64,000 nucleotides of DNA from contig CAWGMT010000004.1 of assembly GCA_963823675.1 (NCBI GenBank), positions 124,001 to 188,000 on the forward strand. Reading direction: 5' to 3'. Below the pieces are notes generated by a model. That model was not told the origin of the DNA. It saw only the letters and a list, made by a program, of their open reading frames with translations, and did not search any database. Below, one piece after another: positions 1 through 9,097 of the stretch (position 1 is the first letter of the stretch; every line of letters begins with the position of its first letter). Position numbers and translations under genes: made by a program. Source of the stretch: CAWGMT01 sp963823675. GTDB taxonomy: Bacteria > Planctomycetota > Planctomycetia > Isosphaerales > Isosphaeraceae.

Positions 1-2448
1 CGGGGTCACAGTGGAACGCCTGCCAGTAATAAGCGATCGCCTCGGCCAGGGCGCGACCAGCGGCCGGGCGGTCGTCGCGGGTCCTGCCATCCGGGTAGCA
101 TTCGTCCACCTCGTCGCGCCGGCCCTTTGCGACCAGGGCGACACCGAGCAAGTGGTGGGCGTCGGCGAAATCGGGATCGACACCCAGGGCCTGCCGGTTG
201 TGATCGATGGCCTTGTCGAGGGATCCCGAACCGGCCTGGATTTCGCCGAGGTTGAATTGCGCGGAGGCCAACCGCGGATCGATCTGCAAGGCGTCTCGGT
301 ACATGTACTCCGCCACTGGCCAATAGCCCCTGGTTTTCAGGGCCAGGCCGAGGTTGTTGAAGCCCGGGGCGAACTGGGGATCGTTCTTCACCACCTGATA
401 AAAGACGGTGACGGCCCCGGGCCCCCCCCCGTCCCGCTCGTTGTCCCACTTCCAGTCCCTGTCATGCAGGACGACGCCGAGGTCGTTCAGAACTGCGACC
501 GCGTGCGGGCGGATTTCCAGGGCCTTTTCATAGTAAGCCAGCGCCGGCGCGGGGTTGCCCCCGGGCGCCTTCCCGCGCCGTGCAGGGCCAGGGCCAGCGT
601 AAAGTTGGCCCAGAAGTCCTCGGGATGTTGCTCCCGGACGCGCCGGAGAAGGCCGACCTCGTCCTCACCGGCCGCGGAGAGCCGTTCGCCCAGCGCCAGC
701 AGCAACGGGACGGGCTGCTCCGCCGGCGCCGCCTGCGCCAGCTCGGCCAGGGCCTTCCCGTGTCTCCAGGCCGCCGGGTCGCGGACGCGGTCGCGCCAGG
801 GGTCCGGTTCCGCCCAGCGCGCCACGGCCAGCACCCAATCCTGCCGGGCCGGGTCGGCGGCACAGACCGCCCAGTCGTCCAGCGCGGCGACCAGGTGGGC
901 GGCCCATCGGGAGGCCCGGACGCGCGCCGCGGCCCCTGCCGAGTCGTTGGGAGGCTCGCCCAGCCCCTGGTCCCGGAAAGCCTCGGCGTAGTCTCGATCC
1001 GCCCGGGCCTTGTTGAAGCGCATCTGGGCGGCATGGTTGTGCTGCCCCTCGACCAGGGTGGATCGGTTCATGCGGATTGCCTCGAGCCGGACCAGGAATC
1101 GATGGTCGCGGCGGGCCGCCTCCACAACCGGGTACAGCCAGAACGGCCCGCCGTCGCCGAGTCGAGACCGGGCCTGCTCCAGTCGGGCGCCGGCCTCGGG
1201 GAAGGCCGACTGCCGTTGCAACCGGTCCGCCTCCCGCAAGTCCGCCTCCACCGCCCGCGCGGTGCGAATCTGCCGACCGATTAGCGAGCCCCCGGCGCCA
1301 AGCAGCGTGGTCGCCACAAACAACGTGATGGCGAGCAGCGCCGCGGCCGCCGGGTTACGCCGCGCCCATCGGGCGAGGCGCTCCAACCGCCCGGCCCGGC
1401 GCGCCGCGATGTGCTCCCCGCGAAGAAACCGGCGGAGGTCTTCCGCCAGTGCGGCGGCGCTGGCGTAGCGCCGGTGCGGCTCCTTGGACAAGCACTTCAG
1501 ACAGATCGTTGTCAGGTCGCGCGGCACCTGCCGGTTCAGCCGTGTCGGAGACACTGGCTCGTCGGTCAGCACCTGCTGGAGCGTCGCCGTCGCGCTCTCG
1601 GCGTGGAACGGCGGCCGGCCCGTGAGCAGCTCGTACAGGATTGCCCCCAGGGCGTACACGTCCGTGGCTGGGCCGATCGCGGCCTTCTGGCCGCGCGCTT
1701 GCTCGGGGGCCATGTAGCTCGGCGTCCCCACCGGCACGCCGCTTTGCGTCAGTCCCACGTCGCCTTCCAGCCGACGAGCCAGGCCAAAGTCGGTCACCTT
1801 GGGCGTGCCGTCCCGGGTGAGCAGGATGTTGGCCGGCTTGAGATCGCGATGCACGATACCGCTCTGATGCGCCGCGTGGATCGCTTCCGCCAGCGTCGCC
1901 ACGCGTGCAGCCGCCTGATGAGCCGGTTGAGGAACCCCCCGAATTTGATCAGCCAGGTTGCCGCCCTCAACCAGCTCCATCGTGAAGTAGGGCCGGCCCT
2001 CCACGTCGCCCATGTCATAGACCTGCACGATGTTGGGGTGGCCCAGCCCGGCGACCGCTTGCGACTCGCGCACGAAGCGCTCGAGCTCCTCCGGCCGGGC
2101 GCAGGGGCCGGCCAGCAGCATCTTCAGGGCGACCGCGCGGTTAAGGCGCAGGTGCCACGCCCGATAGACGACGCCCATGCCGCCTCGGCCAAGCACCGCC
2201 TCCACTCGGTAGCCGGGCACCTGCGGCAGCTCCGCGGGATGGGGTACGGCCACGATCGCGTCGGCACGCGGGGGTGTCTCCGGGTCTGGAAACAACGCCG
2301 CGAGTGACCCGTCAACGAGGCGGAAAGCCATCCACCGCCGCCGGACTTCGGCAAGCATCTCCGGGCAGTCGCGGCACACCTCTTCCGGGGTCCGACCCGA
2401 GTCGAGCATCTCCTCGAGAAGTGCGAACACGTCGGGGTTGCCGGCCAT
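1..2448 (-). CDS. Ser/Thr protein kinase with TM segment and TPR tail (frameshifted, partial)
   Basis: Hanks-type kinase, probably membrane-anchored and phosphorylating Ser/Thr of unknown targets. Seen: glycine-rich loop GRGGMGVVY (about residues 88-95), catalytic Lys109 in VALKM, HRDLKPAN (200-207), DFG (220-222) and APE (247-249), then one hydrophobic segment (about 367-390) and a helical TPR-like region. The kinase frame stops at 487, but the TPR-like reading continues in another minus frame from about position 575 to the left edge (NPAPALAYYEKALEIRP, then several NNLGLALK / FNLGEIQ type repeats). I therefore read one gene with a one-base frameshift near 565, running off the window. An AGGAG ribosome site lies about 8 nt before the ATG at 2448. 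The sigma factor gene upstream ends 12 nt before this start, a common planctomycete pairing. Confidence 0.88.
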
Positions 2449-2460
2449 CGGCAGATCTCC

Positions 2461-3105
2461 TCAGGACGAAGGGGTGCCTCCTGGCGGCTCCGGTGTCCGG
2501 TCGGGCGCGGCCGGATGAAGGTCGGCCAGCTCCTCCGCCAGCAGGAGGCGGGCTCGGTTCAGGCGCCGCTGCACCGTCTTCACCGAAAGCCCGATAACCC
2601 CGGCGGCCTCGGCGTAAGGAAGCCCCTGAATGCGGACCAGCTCAAACACCTCCCGCTCGGCCTCCGGCAAGCCCTCGATCGCCCGCAACATGCGGCGGGC
2701 GTCCTGGCTAAGGCACGAGTCGCTGCTGCCGGGCGGGGCCGCAACGCCGGATTCCGCCAGGGCTGCGGCGGGGGGCTGTTCATCTAAGCGGCGGGCCAGG
2801 TCATTGAGCTGCCAGCGCATGTGCTGGTTGGCCAGGGCGAAGAACTGGCGCACGGTCTGGGGGCGGACCTCGCGCAGGGCCTTGAGCAGCCCGGCTACCA
2901 CGCCGCCCAGCAGCTCGTCGGTCTCCAGGTTCAGGGGCGGTTGCGCGAGCCGCGGGTAACTTCGGTGGAGCAGCGAGGCGCACAACAGGCGCAGGCGGCC
3001 GACCGCCCGTTCCAGCAGGTCCCGGATGAGCGGTTCTGCGGCCGCGTCCCCTTGCAGTGCGCCCAGGAAGCGCTGGACGACGGCGGTAGTCGGTTCGTCG
3101 TTCAT
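2461..3105 (-). CDS. ECF-type RNA polymerase sigma factor (planctomycete kinase-paired type)
   Basis: A 214-residue protein with a region 2-like helical N-terminal half (about 20-115) and a clear region 4 helix-turn-helix (about 140-195). The latter includes LPEAEREVFELVRIQGLPY and an EAAGVIGLSVKTVQRRLNRA-like recognition segment. It should direct RNA polymerase to a small set of promoters, probably including its own operon. Its stop codon is 12 nt before the start of the kinase gene, so the two are very likely co-transcribed; sigma/kinase pairs of this kind are typical of planctomycetes. No good Shine-Dalgarno sequence precedes the ATG at 3105. A 39-nt direct repeat lies just upstream and may be regulatory. 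Confidence 0.88.
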   Translation of the reverse strand: MNDEPTTAVVQRFLGALQGDAAAEPLIRDLLERAVGRLRLLCASLLHRSYPRLAQPPLNLETDELLGGVVAGLLKALREVRPQTVRQFFALANQHMRWQLNDLARRLDEQPPAAALAESGVAAPPGSSDSCLSQDARRMLRAIEGLPEAEREVFELVRIQGLPYAEAAGVIGLSVKTVQRRLNRARLLLAEELADLHPAAPDRTPEPPGGTPSS

Positions 3106-3130
3106 GGCTAGGCAAGCGCGCGAAACAAAG

Positions 3131-3169
3131 GGTTCCAGACATTCTATCCGAGTTGGTGTCCATCCGCCC
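3131..3169. repeat. Direct repeat, copy 1, upstream of sigma/kinase operon
   Basis: A segment beginning GGTTCCAGACATTCTATCC recurs 74 nt further on with 36 of 39 bases the same. It lies 26 nt upstream of the sigma factor start on the minus strand. The gap between this start and the next recognisable coding sequence at 3459 is about 350 nt and holds nothing else I can support. A duplicated promoter or operator is possible, but no consensus was matched convincingly. Confidence 0.6.
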
Positions 3170-3204
3170 CCCCGAACGTGCCCTCATCATTCGGCGTGGC
3201 GCGG

Positions 3205-3243
3205 GGTTGCAGACATTCTATCCGAATTGGTGCCCATCCGCCC
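3205..3243. repeat. Direct repeat, copy 2
   Basis: Second copy of the 39-nt repeat, beginning GGTTGCAGACATTCTATCC, in the same orientation as the copy at 3131. It differs at three positions. The 35 nt between the copies are not conserved with the flanks. Confidence 0.6.
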
Positions 3244-3458
3244 TTCTCAGGAATACCGGGGAAGCAATGACGGATTCGCCGCGAGGGCGGGAAGGGACCG
3301 GATGAGTCCCATCGGACACGGCGTTCATGTCCCACCGTCGCATCAAGATTTCTGAACGGCGAAAACCCGCAAACGGGACAATTGTTCCGCCGTGTAAGAA
3401 ATGGTAAGGTTGGCAGCATCGTTCCGGTTGCATCGTCCGATTGATGGCGAGCCCCGCC

Positions 3459-4035
3459 ATGAACATCCGCGGAACGTATGTCCGCGTCCAGGAGGCCGCC
3501 GAGATTCTCGGTGTGGTGCCGAACACGGTGCGGAAGTGGGGGGCAGCCGGGAAGATCCGCTCTCGACGAAGTTTACGGCGACCCACCGATATTTTTCGCC
3601 AACACTTATGCCACAAGCGGTCTCAAGTCATTAATGCTAGAGGGACTGAGCCGAGTGACCGGGGCCAATGCGGGCGGTGCCGCCGTCATTCGTCTGGAGA
3701 CGAGCTCCGGTGGCGGCAAGACGCATAATCTGATCGCGCTTTATCATCTATGCCGAGGGGGCGTCGATCCGAAAAACGCGGCAAGCTTCGTATCGCCAAA
3801 GCCAATGCCCACGAAGCCGATCGAGCGGATTGCCGGCGTCGTCGGCCCGGATATGGACGTGGCCAAAACGCAGTCACATGCTCAGTCATCGACCGTTGCT
3901 GGTTCTTCGACTACGACGGTCCGCGGTACCGAATCAAAACCGAACCATCGCTGCGGAAAATCGGCGACGACGAGATGGGCCGGTCGGCAAGATCAAGGCG
4001 AAGAGCGAACTCACCGAGCGCATAGTGCGGTAGCC
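3459..4035 (+). pseudogene. HTH (MerR/excisionase-like) start fused to remnants of a DUF499-type ATPase
   Basis: Decayed composite. From ATG 3459 one frame gives a MerR/excisionase-type helix-turn-helix (YVRVQEAAEILGVVPNTVRK). After about 3565 a second frame resembles the N-terminal ATPase part of DUF499-family proteins: FFANTY, then a Walker A motif SSGGGKTHNLIALYHL. After about 3870 a third frame holds a short piece resembling a later DUF499 segment (CWFFDYDGPRYRIKTEP). A full DUF499 protein is about 1,000 residues, so most has been deleted and no intact product is possible. DUF499 ATPases are often found beside DNA adenine methylases (DUF1156) in defence-type islands; none remains here. 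Family assignment is from remembered motifs. Confidence 0.6.
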
Positions 4036-4052
4036 GTGGGGGCCCTCTGATC

Positions 4053-5037
4053 ATGGCGGCCAGGCGATCGTGGCACGGTCTCGTCCTGAACGCACTGCTC
4101 AGCCTCGTGGCGTTCGGCCTGCTCTACTGGACCGTGTGGAGCAACCGCGCGAAGCTCGCGGAGGTCCGGGCCCGGAACCCCGACCTACGCCTGTTCGTCG
4201 CGGCCGTGGGGCTCTTCGTGGGCGCCCTCCTCGTGACCTTCCTCCGCTGGCATTGCCTGGTCCGTGCGCTGGGCTTGCCGTTCCGCCTTCGCGACGCCGT
4301 GCGCCTGGGATTCATCGGGAACGTGTTCAACCTGGTGATCCCGGGCGCGGTGGGAGGCGACGTGATCAAGGCGGCCTTCCTCTGCCGCGAGCAGGAGAGG
4401 AAAACGCAGGCCGTGGCCTCGATGGTGATCGACCGGGCACTCGGCCTCCTCGGCCTGTTCGTCCTGGCCGGCGCCGTCGGGGCGTTCGCCTGGCCCTCGG
4501 CCGACGTCAGGGTCCGCAAGCTCATCGCGTTCGCCTTGATAATGGTCGCATGCGGGACGATCGGCCTGGCGGTCCTCTTCAGCCCGCCCCTTTATAGCCC
4601 GTTCCTCGCCGTAGTGCGGGGCCGGAGCAAGCTTGAAGCGCTTTTCAACGAGCTGATCACCATGGCCTCGGCCTATCGCGATCGGCTGGGGGTGATCGCC
4701 CTGGCGCTGCGCGCTGGCGGTCGCGGGACATGGCATGTACGTGGGATGCTTTTACCTGGCTTGCAAGGCCCTCTTCGGCCCCGAAGCCCCGACGGTCATG
4801 CAGCACTACCTGGTCGTGCCGCTGGTCCTCTTCAGCACGGCGATCCCCATGCCTTACGGGGCCTTGGGCGTGACGGAGCAGGTGAGCAAGACGCTGTTCC
4901 AGAATCTCGTGGGGTTCGCCAGCGGCGACCTTGCGATGCTCGGCTACCGCGCGATCATGTACGCGGCCGGATTGATCGGCGTGGTGGTCTACCTGGCCAA
5001 CCTCAACCAGGTGCGAACCCTGCGAGAGGAACCGTAA
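4053..5037 (+). CDS. YbhN/LPG-synthase TM-domain family flippase-like membrane protein (frameshifted)
   Basis: Polytopic inner-membrane protein of the lysylphosphatidylglycerol-synthase TM-domain (UPF0104/YbhN) family; members move or help move lipid-linked substrates. Seen: hydrophobic N-terminus (LVLNALLSLVAFGLLYW), the family-typical RLGFIGNVFNLVIPGAVGGD (about 88-107) and an ERKTQAVASMVIDRALGL segment. The initial frame loses similarity at about 4720, and the C-terminal part (MYVGCFYLACKALFG to LNQVRTLREEP, ending at 5037) follows in the next frame. Removing one C near 4719 restores a continuous product of about 327 residues. Either a recent pseudogene or an assembly indel. It is not obviously operonic with its neighbours. 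Confidence 0.72.
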
Positions 5038-5217
5038 GCGCTCAGCGAAACGATCACCCCGCGCCCGGCGGCCGCCGCGGGGCGCACGGCGCAGACCATC
5101 GAAAAGGCCACCCGCCGGCGGGGCGGACGCCGGACCGGTTGCTCTCCCAATCGGCGCAGGGAATCGCCCGGGAGACGTGCAGATCGGCTCGTGTGAAGGT
5201 TTCGCGCGGGCGTCAGG

Positions 5218-5932
5218 TCAGGTCGCCGCGCATCCCCCCAGATTAGGCACATGGTGCAGAGCGAATCGCTGCGCCACATCGCGTAAGCGCTGCCGGCTGG
5301 CCGCGAAGAAGCGGCCCAGCAGACGCCCCTTCCTCAGCTTCTCGAGCCGCGCCTGCCAGGTCTCGGCGCTGCTGCCCAGCCGCTCGAAGATCTCGGCCAC
5401 TTGTCCCGAGATCACCACCTTGCCCTCGCGAAACATCCGGCCGGTGTAATCGACCAGAAGCAAGTAGCTGCCCAGCGAAAACCCTGCCAGCATCCCTTCC
5501 CGCGGTGAATCAAGCGCTCGCCGATCTTCGATCGGACAGAGCCAGAGCGATTCCTCGAGCCCGGCCGCCGCCGCCGATCCGGCGACGCCGCCCGTGCGGG
5601 CCGCCTTGACGTCCTCGGTGCGTCCCTGGGCCGCCACGTGCTCGACCCGCTCGTTAATCGAGGTGTGTTCGCTCGTTTCGGGCACCTCGGCGATCCCCGC
5701 CGCCACCGGGTTCAAATCAATATAAACGCATACCGCAGCGCCGCACGACCTCCTCATCCGACCAGCCCGCGGCGACCTGTGGATCGAGCCGCACCAGCAC
5801 ATGCAGGTGGTTGTCCATCACCGAAAACCCTGCAACATAGATCGAGAAGATTTCCGCAAGTTCCCGCAATCGGCGCTCGATCCAAACCTTATGGGTCGGC
5901 GCGGTGTTAGCGATTGCTCGCAAGGCTCTCAC
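5218..5932 (-). pseudogene. IS200/RAYT-like (REP-associated tyrosine transposase family) remnant
   Basis: Two overlapping minus-strand frames are pieces of one Y1-type transposase. The upstream piece (5717-5932) contains GFSVMDNHLHVLVRLDP, the HxH metal-binding motif region, followed by WSDEEVVRR. The downstream piece (5218 to about 5750) contains VYIDLNPVAAGIAEVPE, typical of the later part of this family, and a long C-terminal tail. Roughly 100 residues normally found between these two motifs are missing and the junction is out of frame, so this is an internally deleted, inactive copy. The N-terminus also looks short. It lies head-on to the flippase-like gene. Confidence 0.72.
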
Positions 5933-5941
5933 GCGCCCGGC

Positions 5942-7810
5942 TTAGCTCGGGTCGCCGTAATCGTCTTGCCACCACTGGGTAGCACGAGCCTGGTCCCAAT
6001 TCGCCGCGCAGGCGCACGCGCCCAGGGCTTGCTCAAGAGCCTCGGCGTCCGGGAAACGCTGGTCAGGGGGCTTGGCCAGACATCGTAGTACGACACGCTC
6101 CAGGTCCTCGGGGATGCCAGGGCGGGCCCGCGACGGGGGCTCGACCGGGTCGCGGGCGTGGGCGATCAGCACGGCGGCCCTCCCGTTGGCCTGAAACGGC
6201 GGCCGGCCGGTAAGCAGGTAGTAGGCCACCGCCCCCAGTGAGTAGATGTCGCTTCGCTCATCGAACTTACGGCCGCCTTTGGCCTGCTCAGGCGACATGT
6301 AATGCGGCGTGCCCACGATCTGCCTTTCCCCGGTCAAGGTCGCCTCGCCGAGGATCGCCGCGGGCAGGACCAGCCCGAAGTCGAGCAGCTTGGCCACATC
6401 CCCGAGCCCACCCGGGCGCACGGCGAAGATGTTCGATGGCTTTATGTCGCGGTGGATTAGGCCGGCGGCGTGCGCCTCGCGCAACGCCCCGCAGACCTGC
6501 CGCAGCAGGTAGACCACTCGGCCGGGCAGTAGCGGGCCGTGGCGGTTCACCAGCTCGTCCAGGCTCAGGCCGCTCAAGTACTCCATGACGTAGTAGTACG
6601 TCCCGTCCTCGGTCCGGCCGTAGTCGTAGACCTCGACGGTGTTCGGGTGCGAGAGCCGGGCGGTGAGGCGAACCTCGCGCTCGAACCGCTGCATCGCCCG
6701 CGGGTCGGTCACAACTCCCGGCCGGATCAACTTCACGGCGCAGGGGCGCTTCAGAAGCTGGTGCTCGGCCAGGTAGACCTCCGCCATTCCGCCGGCGCCG
6801 ATCCGCCGTTTGAGGCGATACTGGCCCAACTGCCGGGCCTCGGCGACCTGGCGGCGCAGCCGGAACATCGTGTGGGCCCCATAGGCCGAGCCGACGGCCA
6901 GGATCGCGAGGATCAGCGCGTCGAAGGCGAACAGGAAGGCCCGCGGGGTTTGGCTATCGAGCCAGCCCTCCCAGAGCCACGCCATCGCCGCCGGGTGCTT
7001 TAGCGCCAGTACCGAGAGGGTCGCGAACGGCAACAGCGCCAGCGGCCCGGCCACGAGCGCGGCGCGGCGCCAGGTTTTGGGGACGTAGAGCCCGTAGGTA
7101 AGGATCAGGACGGCGGTCAGCAGCACGACATTCTTGAAAGTCATCGGAGCCGTCATCATGTCACCACGCTGCGAGAACCTCAGCATCAGCCGGTATTCGA
7201 CGAAGGTGACGCGGCCGGCGAGCAGGCCGACCGCCCCCAGCTCCAGCTCCTGGAGCGCGGTAAGCGAGATCGGGCACCGGCTCCAGAGCAGGGCGATGAG
7301 GCCAACCAGGGCCAGGGTGATCGTCCCGTCCACACAAGCGAGCGTCGCGTCCTCTCGCCCGAGGACGCCGCGACTCCAGAGCGTCGAGGCCGCCAGGATG
7401 AGGATGTAGACGATCGGCAGCACGCGCAGTCGTGCCCGCACGGCGTCGGAGAGCTCGGAAATCGCCTGCTGCTCCTTCTGCGACGCGATCGCCCGGCTGG
7501 GAGCCAAGCCGGCGCCCTCGTCGGCCGGCGCGTCCCCGGACCCACCGGCCGGGTCCGGCGGTTGCGACGGGGCGTCGACACGGCGGGGCGCGCTCGCCGT
7601 CCGATCCGACGGCGGACCCGCCGCCTGGGGGGGCGCCAGGAATGCGCTCGGTTGCACCCGTTCGTGCTCGGCCAGAAGCCGTTCAACCTCGGTCCGCACC
7701 TCATCGTCCCCTCCGCAGGCGGCGCGCAGCCAGGCCTCCCGCCCGGAGGGGTCAATCCCGACCGCAGCCTCGATTAGCTCGCCGATCCGTCGGGAGCGCT
7801 CCGGCGTCAT
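5942..7810 (-). CDS. Membrane-bound Ser/Thr protein kinase, C-terminal kinase domain
   Basis: A 622-residue product when started at ATG 7810. The frame is open further upstream, but that part is low-complexity and overlaps the sigma gene. N-terminal residues 1-120 are soluble and Pro/Ala-rich. About six hydrophobic segments follow (about 130-320), and the kinase domain is C-terminal: IGAGGMAEVY (G-loop), CAVKLIRPG (catalytic Lys), LIHRDIKPSNIF, LLDFGL and GTPHYMSPEQAKGG. The order membrane-then-kinase is the reverse of the kinase at the left edge. The start overlaps the stop of the truncated sigma factor by 4 nt (ATGA), indicating translational coupling. Substrates are unknown. Confidence 0.88.
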   Translation of the reverse strand: MTPERSRRIGELIEAAVGIDPSGREAWLRAACGGDDEVRTEVERLLAEHERVQPSAFLAPPQAAGPPSDRTASAPRRVDAPSQPPDPAGGSGDAPADEGAGLAPSRAIASQKEQQAISELSDAVRARLRVLPIVYILILAASTLWSRGVLGREDATLACVDGTITLALVGLIALLWSRCPISLTALQELELGAVGLLAGRVTFVEYRLMLRFSQRGDMMTAPMTFKNVVLLTAVLILTYGLYVPKTWRRAALVAGPLALLPFATLSVLALKHPAAMAWLWEGWLDSQTPRAFLFAFDALILAILAVGSAYGAHTMFRLRRQVAEARQLGQYRLKRRIGAGGMAEVYLAEHQLLKRPCAVKLIRPGVVTDPRAMQRFEREVRLTARLSHPNTVEVYDYGRTEDGTYYYVMEYLSGLSLDELVNRHGPLLPGRVVYLLRQVCGALREAHAAGLIHRDIKPSNIFAVRPGGLGDVAKLLDFGLVLPAAILGEATLTGERQIVGTPHYMSPEQAKGGRKFDERSDIYSLGAVAYYLLTGRPPFQANGRAAVLIAHARDPVEPPSRARPGIPEDLERVVLRCLAKPPDQRFPDAEALEQALGACACAANWDQARATQWWQDDYGDPS

Positions 7811-8121
7811 CCGTCCCACCCCCCGAGCTGACCGGCGAGCCAGGCCCGCGATACTCGCCAGTCGTTCTCGACCGCCGCCACCGAGCCCCCCAGCGCCGCA
7901 GCCACTTCGGCGACGGTCACGCCGCCGAAGTCCCGCAGGGTCATGACCTGCGCCTGCCGCCCGTCCTGCTCGGCCAGCCGGTCGAGGGCCTCGTGGACAG
8001 CGATGGGCTCTCCCCGCGCCTGCTCGTCGCCGGCCCGGGCCCACCCCAGGATGACCGTAACTCCTTGCGGCGTCTCGGCCACTATCCACCCCGAAAAGAC
8101 GACCAAGGGATCCGTCGCCAT
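7807..8121 (-). pseudogene. N-terminally truncated ECF sigma factor (region 4 only)
   Basis: The 104-residue product from ATG 8121 keeps only the second half of a planctomycete ECF sigma factor: AVHEALDRLAEQDGRQAQVM followed by a region 4 helix-turn-helix (FGGVTVAEVAAALGGSVAAVENDWRVSRAWL). Region 2, needed for core binding and -10 recognition, is not found upstream in any minus frame. The reading frame stays open to 8574, but that part does not look like a sigma factor. The stop overlaps the kinase start by 4 nt. It is either a decayed partner of the kinase or a small DNA-binding protein derived from it. The stretch 8122-8591 holds no gene I can support, only a hairpin GACCGACC/GGTCGGTC at 8296-8318. 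Confidence 0.6.
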
Positions 8122-8591
8122 TTTCCGCGGAACTTCTTGAGAAGGCAAGAACCGCAGGGCTCGAGGCGACTCGCCCGCAGCCAGGCGAGTCCCTGGCCCG
8201 CGGAGGTGATGACGACTCACGATCTGGTGTTCTCGACCTGGGTTGTGGACCAAATCAAACAGGCAGGTGTCCCTCTGCCACTCACCGTTCGTGGAGACCG
8301 ACCTTCTTTTGGTCGGTCGGCGAGGGCACACTGAGCCGGCCAATCGGGCGCCGAGGCGGAATTGTCGGCAAATTCCGGGCTGTCGGAGAAAAATCCGGTT
8401 AACCGGGGCCTGCGCACGCCCGATCAAGCGCAGCGTATCACCGACCGGGTTGAAAAAAGTGGCTGACGCGAGGGCTTGGTGCCAGCCACAGGTGACCAGG
8501 CAACTGCCCGGAACGTTTCGCTCAAGCGAGTGCCATTCGTCACATCGACCGATGCGCCCAATCGCGTGCTTCATGCTACTGAACGCTCGCC

Positions 8592-8984
8592 CTACCAGCG
8601 CGCCAACTGGGTGATTTGAATGAGGTTGCCGCAGGTGTCGTTCAACCTGGCGATGGTCGCGCCGGGCACCTGGGTTGGCGCCATGGTGAGCTCGGCCCCG
8701 CGCGCTTTGATGCGCTCGCAGTCCCCCGTGACGTCATCGGAAAAGAACATGGCCGCGGGCTGGCCCTGCTGGAACATGGACTGCTGGTAGGCCTTGGCCG
8801 CCGGGTTGTCGTTGAGCGCGAGTTGCAGCTCGGTTCCGTCCGGGTCCTCGGGCGAGGCCACGGTGAGCCAGCGATACGGCCCCTGGCTGAAATCTGCCTT
8901 CTGGGCAAAGCCCAGCACTTCCGTGTAGAAGCGGAGAGCTTTCTCCTGATCGTCCACGTACACGCTAGTCAGCTTGATCTTCAT
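8592..8984 (-). CDS. VOC-family (glyoxalase/bleomycin-resistance-like) protein
   Basis: 130 residues, the usual length of a single-domain vicinal oxygen chelate protein. Seen: the N-terminal beta-strand start KIKLTSVYVDDQEKALRFYT, GFAQKADF, the mid-domain ELQLAL strand and the C-terminal half AAMFFSDDVTGDCERIKARG ending with DTCGNLIQITQL. Metal-binding candidates are the His/Glu equivalents at strand ends (E of TELQLAL); the first His seen in some members is not evident. The substrate cannot be told. It lies in line with the DUF1801 and DoxX genes (same strand), a grouping often seen near ECF41 sigma factors. Confidence 0.82.
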   Translation of the reverse strand: MKIKLTSVYVDDQEKALRFYTEVLGFAQKADFSQGPYRWLTVASPEDPDGTELQLALNDNPAAKAYQQSMFQQGQPAAMFFSDDVTGDCERIKARGAELTMAPTQVPGATIARLNDTCGNLIQITQLARW

Positions 8985-9097
8985 TGGTGTTCCCTCTATT
9001 TGCGGGGATGGTTCAGTTTACCGCGCCGCTAGCTCCGCCGCCATCGACGCCGACATCCTGGGATCACCGCACTGTGCCTCAAATCTCTGTCGGTCGT

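Noticed and set aside
11..991. Plus-strand open frame at the left edge
   Set aside because: Antisense to the kinase TPR tail; the minus strand gives clear TPR-like sequence here, the plus strand only low-complexity residues.
8296..8318. Hairpin GACCGACC/GGTCGGTC as a terminator
   Set aside because: No T-run on either strand and no gene ending at it.
8122..8574. Upstream extension of the truncated sigma factor frame
   Set aside because: The residues do not resemble sigma region 2 in this or the other minus frames; treated as non-coding.
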